This document shows, piece after piece, positions 42,501 through 62,652 of a stretch of DNA of 64,000 bases. How positions within the stretch are numbered: the first letter of the stretch is position 1; each line of letters starts with the position of its first letter. The position numbers and the translations under genes are program-made. Where the stretch lies: positions 8,980,501 to 9,044,500 of the forward strand of contig NC_090794.1 in NCBI RefSeq assembly GCF_040054535.1, written 5' to 3'. The DNA comes from Antennarius striatus. Its lineage: Eukaryota; Chordata; Actinopteri; Lophiiformes; Antennariidae. The notes below the pieces were generated by a model. It saw nothing but the letters and a program-made list of their open reading frames with translations. It did no database searches and was not told the origin of the DNA.

Positions 42501-43735
42501 AATAAATGTGAAATGTGTTTGTTTGGAAAGGTTGTAGTAAAAGCTGGTATTGAGAAATTACAGATATTAAATATTTCATTTTGTTTGTTTTTGATGGGTC
42601 TTTTATTTTTTGCTTCACATTCACATTTGCTGACTTTGATTGTTATGCTCTCAGTATATTTTAGGCCACATGTTTTTGCTCAACTTTTTCCTCTGTTTTT
42701 TTTTTTTTAAATACGCTGTAGTTTTAGTAACTGTCATCATTAGGACTTCCAGTGGGCCTCTGCCAGACCCACATCAGTTTAAAGGGATTTGTGACCTCAC
42801 CAAGTTCTATGTGAAACAGCAAAAGCAGAGAGAAAACTATAGTTTGTCAGATGGATTTAAAAAATTAACTATACATGAATTTCCACAAACCTGGTTGAAG
42901 AAGAAGAAGGTTTTTAGAATAGTATGGACCCTTCGACATAATTTACGATATTAAGTTCACAGTTTTTAGACAAGACAACTTTCTGACATTTTCAGAGAAT
43001 AATACATTGATCTTCATTTCAATACGAATCATGCATAAAAAGGGGGTTGTATTACTGATATTCTTTCTTAAATAGATACACAATACCCAAATTTCTTGCA
43101 GTTGGTTCAGTATTATTTAATATAGATAACTGTATGTTTAAGGGGGCATTTTGTCTTAATTTTTTTCTTAACTCAATGATGTTTTGAGAACTTCAATAAT
43201 TTGTTACGGGACACACGTGATTTCTTGGCTGACATGGCAATAAAAGGATGTCATCAGCATACAGCGATATACAGTGTTTTAGTCACATGTTGACTTAACG
43301 TCTACACAAAAAAATGGGGAATGCATTGACCCTTGTGAAGTATGAATCACACATCAAATTCTTTATTTTCTCCATTTTCTTGTTCCGCTATAGGTTGCTG
43401 TGCTAATCAGTGTAGGATTCATAGGCTGCTGGGCTCCCTATGGTATTATAAGCATGTGGTCCATTCTCGAAGACAGTAGCAGCATCCCACCTGAAGTCAG
43501 TGTCCTGCCATGCATGTTTGCAAAGAGCTCCACTTTGTACAATCCTGTGATCTACTACATCTTCAGCCAGAGTTTCAGAAAGGAGGTAAAGCAGCTGTGT
43601 GGATTTTGCCCAGGCACTAACTCACGCCAGGTTTCCAGCAACATGAATGACAACAACATCTACATGAGTACTTCTGGCATCAGGCCAAAAGTACCAACAC
43701 AGCAGGATATTTCTGTGTCAAATGTAATGATGTAA
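36515..43735 (+). CDS. Neuropsin-group (Opn5-like) non-visual opsin, four coding exons
   Basis: This is a G-protein-coupled photopigment predicted at 343 aa, assembled from 36,515-36,584, 40,381-40,674, 42,053-42,378 and 43,394-43,735. Intron phases are 1, 1 and 0, and all introns are GT-AG. Visible opsin features: GN in TM1 (N31), LALTD in TM2 (D59), the disulphide pair C86 and C165, E159 at the bovine Glu181 counterion position, CWAPY in TM6 (242-246), retinal Schiff-base K274 and NPVIY (280-284). The Glu113 site is Tyr, as in OPN5. Similarity to human OPN5 is clear in TM2-TM3 and in TM6-TM7, so the gene belongs to the Opn5/6/7/8/9 assemblage. I cannot decide the subgroup. Odd points are V110-R111-F112 instead of E/DRY and H225 at position 6.30. 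It should act in the plasma membrane of brain or retinal photoreceptive cells. Confidence 0.93.
37498..37588 (+). repeat. (CCAT)n microsatellite in opsin intron 1
   Basis: About 20 ATCC units, interrupted near 37,553-37,577. It is preceded by a short segment with SINE-like words. No coding value. Confidence 0.95.
40381..40674 (+). CDS. Opsin exon 2 (TM1-TM3)
   Basis: Encodes residues 24-121 after the acceptor 'ctgtgtgtcccag'. It holds the rest of TM1, TM2 with N54, L55 and D59, C86 of the disulphide bridge, and TM3 ending in [10 protein letters not shown]. The donor is CCAA|GTGAGT. Confidence 0.95.
41333..41685. mobile_element. Pogo-like MITE (family A, copy 1) in opsin intron 2
   Basis: The element runs from CAGTGTGCCTCGCGCATTTG to AACGAGGGGGCGCTG, flanked by TA on both sides. 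It is 353 bp with sub-terminal repeats 'ggaagtgcgct' and 'ggttcctggaacgcatt'. It is a close homologue of the copy at 61,733-62,057; matching blocks include 'ctttaaacagtcgataag' and 'tatggggagggttcataaac'. It does not touch the splice sites. Confidence 0.9.
42053..42378 (+). CDS. Opsin exon 3 (TM4-TM5)
   Basis: Encodes residues 122-230 after the acceptor 'tttttttgtcag'. It contains TM4, the second extracellular loop [12 protein letters not shown] with E159 and C165, TM5 with P191, and most of intracellular loop 3, ending in LHRRLLI. The donor is ATA|GTAAGT, phase 0. Confidence 0.95.
42960..43320 (-). mobile_element. L1-like LINE relic in opsin intron 3
   Basis: On the minus strand 43,250-43,261 encodes YADD within '[10 protein letters not shown]', the catalytic box of L1-clade reverse transcriptases. 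The sequence just downstream retains scattered residues of the thumb region but is broken by stops. Boundaries are uncertain and the element is clearly dead. It lies antisense to the opsin. Confidence 0.55.
43394..43735 (+). CDS. Opsin exon 4 (TM6, TM7 and C-terminus)
   Basis: Encodes residues 231-343 and the TAA stop after the acceptor 'tgttccgctatag'. It carries CWAPY, the Schiff-base lysine in [14 protein letters not shown], helix 8 and two cysteines (C299, C302) placed for palmitoylation. The tail is rich in Ser, Thr and Asn, which fits receptor-kinase phosphorylation. Confidence 0.95.
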   Translation, partial: VAVLISVGFIGCWAPYGIISMWSILEDSSSIPPEVSVLPCMFAKSSTLYNPVIYYIFSQSFRKEVKQLCGFCPGTNSRQVSSNMNDNNIYMSTSGIRPKVPTQQDISVSNVMM

Positions 43736-44794
43736 GTTTGAAATGTTTTACAGAGACTTTTGTGTTGTGAAATAATCTGTCAACTTGTAAAATGTTAACT
43801 TGCAGGATAAATGGTGTTATTATGATATGTAAAATAACACTGTCCACTGTAAACTTGTGGGATCATAATGAATGAGATGCTATGTTTGCACAACATGACA
43901 AATGCTATGAAAGCTCAGTTATTTAAGCTAGAAATGGCTACACCATATATGCTTACTGTTGTGTGAAGAGTAAGATCTAAATGACTCATAAATGACAGCG
44001 AGAAAGAATGAAGGAGCATTATATACATTATGTTAACTCAATTCAAACCATGGGTACCAGAATGGACAGGAACCTCCGCAATGCTCAGCAAAGGAGAAGA
44101 CGTGTTTACTTAGATCTTTCATTTTCATATCGATCTGTCAAATGTGTTCTGAAAAGTTATCTCATTGTGTATTTTTCTAAAAGGTTAAAAAAAACACACA
44201 AAAAACCTGAAAATTTTCAGTTCAGGAACAACACAATTATTGCATGTGTAAAATGTTGTGATTAAAAGACAGAAGACAGATGAGGTTTCAGATATCTGCC
44301 TCAAAAACTTAACGAAAACATAAAATGTCATGTTTACCTTGTCTGTTGAATGCTTGCTGGTTGCTTCACTCATTTTAGCAGCAGTATACTGTATACAATG
44401 TGTTGCTTAATGTCATGAATGACGTGTTTTTTTGATAAGAATTTGTATGGTTCAACATATAAATCCAGACCGTCAACGTATAACATACCAACAAATATTG
44501 CTTTGTACTGCCATTACATTGTTCATTGTAAAGTTCGACATCAGGGAAATACACCACTTACAGATGGGAGATTGTTAGCTAAGCACAACATATCAGGGTA
44601 CCACTGCTAGTCTAGATCTGTCCATAAGGAAACTAAGATGGCATTCAGTAGAGTGGATACGCCCACTAAAGGTTAGCAGTTCAATTCAATCAAATGTGCT
44701 ACTGTGTCCAACAGGGAAAGTGTTTTTCCTGCTTACCAATCAACTCTATAAATGAACAATGAGATATGCAACATTTTTTTAAAAACTTGGGGGC
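43736..44794. other. Opsin 3' flank, AT-rich
   Basis: This begins with the probable 3' UTR of the opsin. No canonical AATAAA occurs close to the stop; an ATTAAA lies near 44,262. Nothing else is supported. Confidence 0.4.
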
Positions 44795-45055
44795 GGCAAT
44801 CGCTCAGTCCACTAAGTCTTGTGCTGGGCACTGAGGGGTTGGCGGTTCAAGATCCATTTTAGATGTGAGTGTGAGCTGGCAGTGGGAGGTGTTAGTTCAT
44901 CTCCTGAGCACTGCCAAGGCACCCTTGAGCAAGGCACCATCCCCCTTATAAGTTGCTCATTAGGGCGCTGCCCTAAGGAGCTGTCTGACTAACTACCAGT
45001 GTGTGCAAGAGTGGAATAACAATTTCCCTACAGGGATTAATAAAGTGTATTACAT
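44795..45055 (+). mobile_element. tRNA-derived SINE, sense copy
   Basis: The head reads 'gcggcaatcgctcagtccac' with a box B-like 'ggcggttcaagatcc' downstream. The body has 'cacccttgagcaaggcacca', and the 3' end is 'ccctacagggattaataaag'. This matches the SINE copies near 21-22 kb in order and in key words. Confidence 0.8.
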
Positions 45056-45639
45056 TTACACTATTTTGCTAAACCAAGCTCACCAACCATTAATCCACAC
45101 TTAACATCAAAAGCCAAGAGAGTAAAACAGGGATTTGCAAACTGAACAGGGCAACTGGAGATAGATGATTTTTAAATAAACAACAGGAACAAATAGGGGT
45201 GGAAAACAAAAAGAAAATGGGTAGAAAGAAATGTTGTTGTGCCGTGTGTATTTTATTTTTACTTTTACATTTTTGAGCACAGCTTGATGGTTGTGTTGAA
45301 CAGTGAAACACTGAACTGAATACAATAAAAGTTAGTGGACAATGAACAAACCATAATAGCATCACTGAGTGTCTATTGTTTAGGATCCAACACAGAAATG
45401 GAGGCAAAGCAAAAAGGATGTTGTAACTGCTTCATGGCTTCTGACCTCTTCCTCCATGTGACAAACCTTCAATAAGACAGCCATCCATATTGTCATCTTC
45501 TTCCTTGCAGACAAAAATACAGTCTTAGTCCATTCTGATTGACTCAGATAAACCAACAATAGCCTCCTTTCCACAGCCATTTCCAGGATTTTCTACTGAT
45601 AACAGAGCCTTATCAGTAAATTTAAAGGTACTTTAAATC

Positions 45640-46126
45640 AGAAAAATACTGCCCGAACTACCACAAATGTCCGCTCCAAGCAGAGGAGCACTGGCTCTAT
45701 CTTGAGCCTCCAGATTTGTGATCTCCTCACCCTCTCTCACTGAAGCCGAGTCAAAGCACTCTGCAGAGAAAACTCATTTCAGCTGTGTGTACTCACGATT
45801 TTATCCTTTTGGTCACCCAGAGCTCATGACCATAGGTGAGGGTTCGAACATAGACAGAATGGTAAATGGAGAACTTTACCTTGAGGCTCATTTCTCTCTT
45901 TACTGTCAGGGACCCCAGAGCAACCATATCACTGTGGACACAGCACCAATCCGCCTGTCTTTTTCCTCCTCCACTTGCCAATAAGACCCTCCTATCTGGC
46001 GTTGGAACTCTATCTTTTTACAGGTGAGAGCCATGGTCTCAAGATTTAGAGGTGCTCCCCATCCAAGCTGCTTTGCACTCAGCTGCAAAGCACTGCAGTG
46101 TAAGTTGAAAGTCACTGTTCAATGAG
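45640..46126 (-). mobile_element. Rex3/RTE-like LINE relic, 3' part
   Basis: The minus strand encodes 'SAKQLGWGAPLNLETMALTC' and then, in another frame, 'SIYHSVYVRTLTYGHELWV'. These correspond to conserved RT C-terminal segments of the Rex3-type RTE LINE of fishes. Frame changes and stops show a dead copy. Sequence that should follow directly upstream lies at 46,541-46,705, so an insertion separates the two. Confidence 0.8.
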
Positions 46127-46540
46127 GCCGGTAGGGGCGCATTGTTAGGGTTTTTTTTATGAGAAAAATCCCTCTTTGGTTCTTTTATCTCAATTTTGAG
46201 GTGTATCTTCAATGATGAGACAATTTGTGGTACGAAAACAATTTACTGAAAAAGTTCATCAGTTACAACGCTGGATTCTTTATGGTGAGTCAGAGGAACA
46301 CTGGAAAAGCCTAAAGTTTTCCTTGGTCGCGATATTGAAAGTGTTTGGGTTAGACTATCCTTAAGGCATGATGTTATCAGTAGAATGACATAGCCTAACG
46401 TATATCAGTTGTTACCTGTGTGCTGTGTCCTTTTGTGTTTAGAACATTATGGGATGGACAAGGAACTAAGTGTTGTGCTGTTTATGTTTGTGTAAGCAGA
46501 TGCGGTTTGTGGTCATTTCCCTTGTTTACATGGAAATTCT
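46127..46540. mobile_element. Probable insertion splitting the Rex3-like relic
   Basis: About 414 bp of unrelated sequence interrupts the LINE exactly where its relatives are continuous. I see no clear terminal inverted repeat or target duplication, and no known protein. It may be an old non-autonomous element or filler DNA. Confidence 0.5.
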
Positions 46541-46705
46541 CAACAACATCATTCACAAAAAGCAGAAATGGAATCCTAAGGCCACTGAACCCAACACCCT
46601 CCACCACTCAGCTGCACCCAGAGATCCTGTCCATTAAAGTTATGAACAGAACCAGTGACAAGGGACAGCCCTGGAGAAGTTCAACTGCAAATGACTTAGT
46701 GCCAT
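46541..46705 (-). mobile_element. Rex3/RTE-like LINE relic, palm-domain part
   Basis: On the minus strand this encodes 'QGCPLSLVLFITFMDRIS' and, after a gap, 'LRIPFLLF' followed by a damaged catalytic box: the usual FADD reads F-V-N-D. It joins the downstream part at 45,640-46,126. Confidence 0.75.
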
Positions 46706-47549
46706 AAGGGCCTTGAGATAGAATTTGGAGATAAAATTTTTGGAAAATAAGGTCTAAATTGCCCTTAAGGCAAAATCGTCAAAAAAGTTCTACATAAATT
46801 TGTACATATGAGCCTTAATTTATTGAATTTGTGCATGCATCTAATTGTATACATCAGGTTTTTCAGGACAAAAATAACCACACATGATGTTTAAGTCTCA
46901 CTTGGCTTTAAATGGTTACAGTACACAACACCCTCCACCACAGTAAGGTGGTGGTGGATGGTGGGGGGGGGGGGTTAATATGAAACCAGGTAACATAAGA
47001 AATAGTTTTGATTAATTTAATTTTAAACATTTAGATCACCATATGGCATGTATGTACTTTAAGAAAAATTATGGATATTTAGAATGAACATTAGTTTGAA
47101 AGATATTAGCAATGAACATTCATTGATTGATGGATTGATTGACTGATTGATTGCATTGTCTCTCCTACAAGAAAATGGATGGATAGATGAACTGGTGAAG
47201 TTTTATGATCCTTACAAACTTCAAGACTGCACATGATAATCCATGAAAATCCACGCGAAAACGTTGCAGTTTACAGAGATGTAACCCTGCCCACACTGTC
47301 AATAACAATTAGATTCTGTCACCTCTAAGAGTTTACTTGTGTTAAACCAGGCTTGAGAATAGTTTTATGTATGCTGCCTCGTGTTTAACAAGTAGGTCAT
47401 AGTCATTCGATTTCATGAGTTAGAATTCAAGTATTTTCTAATTAGCATGAAGCACAACTAAGGATGATTTATAGTCATGAACTAAAAGACATCGGCTAGT
47501 GTCATACCAAAGAGAAAACAGTAGTAGATAATACAATTTCCATCTGTTT

Positions 47550-47561
47550 CACACACAAACA

Positions 47562-47635
<74 letters not shown>
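47550..47635 (+). repeat. (CA)n microsatellite
   Basis: About 40 CA units with two CAAA interruptions at the 5' end. It abuts a Tc1-like relic. Confidence 0.97.
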
Positions 47636-47637
<2 letters not shown>

Positions 47638-47639
47638 GA

Positions 47640-48060
47640 AACTGGCTTGTCCAAATGTGCTTCAGCAGACCTCAAGCAACTCTGTGACGTATGTACAGAA
47701 AAGGCTTCTTCTGCATCACTCTCCTGTACTCTCCTCTTTGTGAAAAGTATGCTGAATTGTTGAACGATGTACAATGACACCATCTGCAGCGAGATGATGT
47801 TGCAGCTCTTTGGAGACGGTCTGAGGGTTGAGGTTGATTGTTCTCACCATCCTTCACCTGTACTTACATGACATTTTTCTTGGTCTACAACTTTTGGTCT
47901 TAACAAGAATTGTGTTTGTGGTCTTCCATTTCCTCACTACGTTCCTCACAGTAGAAACCAACAGCTGAAATCTCTGAGATAGCTTTTTGTATCCTTCCCT
48001 TAAGCCATGAAGTTGAACAATATTTGCTTTCAGGTTTTGACATTTGAGACTCCTTTTGTT
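47640..48060 (-). mobile_element. Tc1-like transposase relic (DNA-binding part)
   Basis: The minus strand at about 48,033-47,869 encodes 'LKANIVQLHGLREGYKKLSQ', then 'VSTVRNVVRKWKTT' and 'KSCRPRKMS'. This is the paired-like helix-turn-helix region of Tc1-like transposases, including the GRPRK-type hook (here CRPRK). Sequence further along to 47,640 is frame-shifted. The catalytic part is not recognisable. Confidence 0.75.
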
Positions 48061-48149
48061 GCCACTCTTCAGAGAAGATGCAAAGAGGAGAAATACTTGT
48101 AATTGTAACTTGTAATATGTATCTGTGTATACACACACATATATAGAGA

Positions 48150-48290
48150 GCTTCTTTCCATTTTGACTCATCCCGTTAGAAGTCGCCACAGCATGTCATC
48201 CTTTTCCACGTCAGACTATCTTCTACATCCTGACGTGCTGAGATGCTCACAGAGACAACAAATAAGAACAAGATGGTTAGATGGGTACAG
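48150..48290 (+). mobile_element. LINE 3'-tail fragment
   Basis: The words 'cttctttccattttgactca', 'cccgttagaagtcgccacag' and 'catgtcatccttttccacgt' match the 3' end of the LINE also present at 7,510-7,640. It is a short, severely truncated copy. Confidence 0.6.
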
Positions 48291-49203
48291 TAATAAAGAT
48301 GTGCATACGCGGGGTAGAGAGGGGAACTACGCCACAATATATATATATATGTTTATAGTTCTGTGTCATCTTGTTTTGTCATTGAAAACCTGTAACTTTC
48401 AATTCCTATCATAGGTTGGACTTACAATTTGAGGATTGTAGGTCACGATGGACCTTGAATCCTCAATCTGATTTTCAGATAAGCAATATTTAATGGTTAG
48501 TTCCTCTTGTTTCCAAAAATGGCATTATCTCATTTATGACCTGATCCATGCTACATGAACACCTGAATAAAGCAGACTGGTTTAAAGAAGGGATTACTCT
48601 CTAGAGTGGAAGATTACAAATAATGCAGTATGAGTCCAGAGTAAAAGTGACAGAGAAGCTTGAGCAATGATGAACCGTCTTTAATAAAATACTGTTTTTA
48701 ACGGTGCATTTTGAGAAATTTCAATCTGGACATAAACTACATTTCAATATGGAGAACAGTATTGCAATTTAGATCGTGTTGATTAAATATGGTCATTTTA
48801 TTCTTTTCTACCTGTATATGATTTGTTTAATGTGGGCCAATGTCTTAATACCTACATTGTCAGTCTGTTTTCAGTAGTATTTCTAATAATCTTCACCAAG
48901 AATCAAGGTTCCAACTTACACACATAAGCACAATTAAGTGTGAATTCATACATTATTTAGGTAACAAACTGCTATTTATTCAAGTGAAGAGTGTGAGACA
49001 AAATTTATTTTACATTTCATCACATGAATCACATGATAAATTACCTAATAGATTCACTCCAGTAACCAATCGTAAATGTAACCCAAGAGAATACTACTAG
49101 AAATCACGATCAAATTTAATAATCACAGAAACAAAAGTAAATAAAATCCACCCCAACAGGTTTTTTATCACTGCTGCGCTGCACATTATGTCCTATTTAG
49201 TTT

Positions 49204-49209
49204 TTTATT
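49204..49209 (-). promoter_or_regulatory. Candidate mmut polyadenylation signal
   Basis: AATAAA on the minus strand about 116 bp past the mmut stop codon. The distance is plausible for a short 3' UTR. Confidence 0.5.
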
Positions 49210-49324
49210 TTATACAGTCATGAAATACGGACAGATTCTGTACAGAGAAATTTGACATTTCTTTGTTGTGGCTGCAACATGGATACACAGACAAGTGATT
49301 AAAGGGTTGGATTTTTTTTGCCCC

Positions 49325-59332
<10,008 letters not shown>

Positions 59333-59339
59333 GCTTATT

Positions 59340-61730
59340 GTTGTCAATCAGATGTACATAGATCACCTGAGGTACATGATGAGACATTTTAATACATCAC
59401 TTCCTCCTCCTTACTATATATCTAAAATAAAACCACATAAACTTTAGCAATTCTTATTAAATGCATTCTTATTCTGAATTTTATGCAGCATCAAATGTCA
59501 AAGATGTTGGAACATGGGCAACAAACACCTGATTGGATTGGGGGAGGTTCACCACATTAACATCTGCAAAAAACAATCCAATAGTTTAAGAACAACATTT
59601 GTCAACACCAGAATGAGACAGATTTTGAGCATTTCACTGCGTTACTGTCAATAATTTTCCTGGATGTTAAACACAAAAATGAAAACCAAGAATTTATGCT
59701 ACCAATTTTGATTTGTCAAGCAACACTGCATTGAAAAAAAAAAGCATGAAGAATTATACTTAACGGGATAAAGAACACTTTTGTCAGTAAACACAATTCT
59801 CCACTCAACTGCAATGACCTGGATCGAGGTGTAAGGAGTTTGAGTTTGGATTGGTTTTTAAAAAAAATCACGAATATTCCAGTCTTCCAGAGAGGAAAAG
59901 GACACTCTGGATTGTTAGCAGCACAAAAGTTAAAATAAATAAATGAGTGAATAAATAAAAATCTGTGACGACATGGAGGCCTGCAGTCGCTTACAGATGA
60001 GTAACTTGCACCATTAATGCCAACAAAAATACATACCGGTTTAAAACTAAAGTTTACGTCCTTTTCGATGAAATCCCTCTTATACTCAGAATTCTACCCT
60101 TAGAATAGCCCGACAGAGTGGAACACAAGAGAAACAGAGACGGACTTAGAGTCCAAATCAAACTTAAAATTGTGGAGCACGGAGTACTGGAGAAGCCAGT
60201 TCTGCTTTCGTCATATCGAAAATGAGTACAGTATATGAAAGGACTGGTTTAACTTCGAGCCAGCAGCGGTTAGCTACTGACATTTTCACTCGATCGCTGA
60301 CAACAACAGAACATTTTGCAGCGACGTTAACATTGTTCGGTTTGACATATGGATGGTCAGCTACAGCATAAGACAGGTTACTGATGTCTTTGCTGCTGCT
60401 TTCGCTCGGTGTGCTCTACTTGCACTCGGGGATATTTCGGCTAACAAGCATAGTTAGCTAAATAACCTAGCTTAGCATGTTAGTATAAGTTACGTGATTC
60501 GATGTCCGTCTGCTTGAGGCATTTAGTGTATTTTACACGTAGTTAACATATTTGTATGATAAATTTCTGACCTTGCCTCTTGAGCTCCCTCAGGTTTATC
60601 AAAAGGCGTGTGTTCGTCTGTCCAATGAAGTTTCACAACATAAAGAATCAGCCAATCGTATACTACCGTCAAAACATCAACTTTGACCCTTGACACAGGA
60701 AGTAGATATAAATCCAAGATTGTTGAATTTCGTAGAGATCTACGAGACCAGCTCTGGCAAAACTTCGCAGTTGTTATGCACACGTAACGCAACGTAGTGT
60801 CAGAATCAGCTTTTAATAGTAAAGTTTGCGCACACAAACAAGGAAATTGACTCCGGTTTGAACAAACTATAATCAATTCATTGATCATTTTATCCGCTTC
60901 TTCTTTTTGCGGGTCACGGCGGTTGCTGGCGCCTATTACAGCTTATTTATGGGCGAGAGGAGGGGAATACCCTGAGCGCGACGCAGGTGGACGGCGGATA
61001 ATCTATAAATTGTTGGAAATTTTAAATTCAACAAGGAATTGAGAAAAGATGAAAAATATTTACAGAATATTATGTCATTTAACGCGTATTTTAATTCCCT
61101 TGAGAAATGAATTGCTGTTTGTGTACATTTCTTTATAAAACTCTCCACTAGGGGGCAATGTTACTGTACAAGTCACCTGCAAACTTCCTCTCACATGGAA
61201 GTTATTAATTACAACCAGTAAGGAGGTCGGGTGTTTGGCCTGCTTTGATATGTTGCCCAGCAGGATTAAGCAAGAGACACGTCTGTTTCACCGCAGGAGC
61301 TTTGTGAAATACACATTAATACGACCAGAACTTTAGGTGAGCCTGCAGGTTGTGTGAATTCAGATAGAAGTTATGTCTAACTAACATCCATGATAGAGTT
61401 ATGAACTCTAACATTAGAGGAGCTCTCCAAAAATTAAACAGCAGACACAGATTTGTCAACACAAACATGCCATTTTTATTAAGGGTTGGTCAATAAATTC
61501 TTGTAGTAGCACTGGCTCTAACAGAGATTATTGAGGTGGTTCAGGCTGGGTACACTTGCAGTCAGGGTTTATAAGGGTATAAAATACACTTCACATAGCA
61601 ACGTCATTCAGAGCATTCAGCAGGACAAACCATTTATCAAAGTGGCAATGCAGACAGTGGTATATGATACAGACACGTATCCATCTTCTTTTGCTGAAGC
61701 CGTAAGGTAGTTTATGTTGGGATCGCCATG
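59340..61730. other. mmut upstream region
   Basis: This should hold the untranslated first exon and promoter of mmut. A patch at about 60,250-60,500 has more CpG dinucleotides than its surroundings and is the best candidate, but I see no defining element. No other gene is supported. Confidence 0.4.
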
Positions 61731-61732
61731 TA

Positions 61733-62057
61733 CAGTGCGCCCTCGAACATCAACGCTTGCGACTTCACGTCATTGCGGATTTTTGGTGGGCAGTCACATG
61801 ATACCGTACACGCATTCTATCGGCTGACGAAATCCGGAAGTGCGCTGAGTAGCGTGAGTCTGGAACTTACGTGAGACACAAAGTGCTTTAAACAGTCGAT
61901 AAGAGTGTGGGAAAAAGTAATAGGAGGTGGTTTAATATCAGTATGGGGAGGGTTCATAAACTTTTAAATTAAAAATAAGATTGTCGCTCGATCGCGCAAT
62001 TCGTTAATCGCGTGTGGTTCCTGGAACGCATTAACCGCAAGTAACGAGGGCACACTG
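61733..62057. mobile_element. Pogo-like MITE (family A, copy 2)
   Basis: The 325-bp element runs from CAGTGCGCCCTCGAACATCA to TAACGAGGGCACACTG and is flanked by TA. It has the same layout as the copy at 41,333-41,685, with 'gataccgtacacgcattcta' and 'gtgtggttcctggaacgcat' blocks. It lacks about 30 bp of the other copy near the right end. No transposase. Confidence 0.9.
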
Positions 62058-62162
62058 TATTACAGCTTTTCATCAGATTTTCTAATGGTTCAAAAGAATT
62101 TTACAAACATAACTGAAATGAATGCAAACAGCATCAACTGTGGTGAGGATGTCTCTGCAGTA

Positions 62163-62168
62163 TTTATT
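62163..62168 (-). promoter_or_regulatory. Candidate polyadenylation signal of the FKBP gene
   Basis: AATAAA on the minus strand about 170 bp after the FKBP stop codon. Confidence 0.45.
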
Positions 62169-62338
62169 AATACAAGATAGCAAAGAAGCAGCAGTATAAA
62201 TGTAGAACTGAACAAGACTGTAGAAATTAGAGAGAACCAGGTGGATGGTGGGAGGCAGCAGCCGTGTATGGTCTCCCTGTGGACACAGGTTGTGGCGAAC
62301 TCGGCCTCATTAACCGTCGACCTTTGAAGTCTGAGGCA

Positions 62339-62467
62339 TCACTCCAGTTTGAGCAGCTCCACGTCGAATATAAGAGTGGCATTGGGAGGGATGACCCCAG
62401 GATGGCCCGTTGGTCCGTAACCCAGATCTGGTGAGCAGGTGATTTTTGCCCTCTGGCCCAGGCTCAT
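62339..62467 (-). CDS. fkbp1b: FKBP terminal exon
   Basis: Begins after cggttcag with [16 protein letters not shown] and ends VELLKLE and TGA. It forms the second half of the FK506-binding barrel. Confidence 0.92.
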   Translation of the reverse strand: MSLGQRAKITCSPDLGYGPTGHPGVIPPNATLIFDVELLKLE

Positions 62468-62652
62468 CTGAACCGACAAGAAAAGAAAACGACTGATGTG
62501 GTGCAGAAACATGACGCTCTTGGAATGTAACCCACTTACCTGTGCTACTCCTTCTTCCCAGCCTTTAATCACTTCCAAACGTCCGATATTGAACTTAAAG
62601 GGCTTTTTCCTGTCTCGAGACGAGTCAAACTTCTTTCCATTCTGCAGCATAC
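62339..62652 (-). CDS. fkbp1b: FKBP12/12.6 peptidyl-prolyl isomerase, last two exons (5' part outside window)
   Basis: This is a small cytosolic rotamase that binds FK506/rapamycin and, in the FKBP12.6 form, ryanodine-receptor calcium channels. Exons 62,540-62,652 and 62,339-62,467 encode 79 residues plus a split glycine. They read [20 protein letters not shown], then [16 protein letters not shown], joined to [20 protein letters not shown] and [19 protein letters not shown]. Binding-pocket residues of the family are present: FDSSRDR, the EVIKGWEEG tryptophan, Y of LGYG, and HPGVIPP. MLQNGKK, EVIKG, MSLGQ and GVIPPN are the FKBP1B forms, while GWEEGVAQ is FKBP1A-like, so the paralogue call is tentative. 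The N-terminal about 28 residues must lie past 64,000; I found no matching exon before it. Confidence 0.88.
62540..62652 (-). CDS. fkbp1b: FKBP penultimate exon
   Basis: Begins after ctttgcag with two bases completing a Gly codon, then [20 protein letters not shown]. It ends GVAQ with donor CAG|GTAAGT. The same exon boundaries are known for vertebrate FKBP1 genes. Confidence 0.9.

Noticed and set aside
42640..42954. A 104-codon plus-strand frame in opsin intron 3, considered as an extra exon
   Set aside because: The opsin exons on both sides join in phase 0 into continuous TM5-ICL3-TM6 sequence, and this frame has no opsin similarity.
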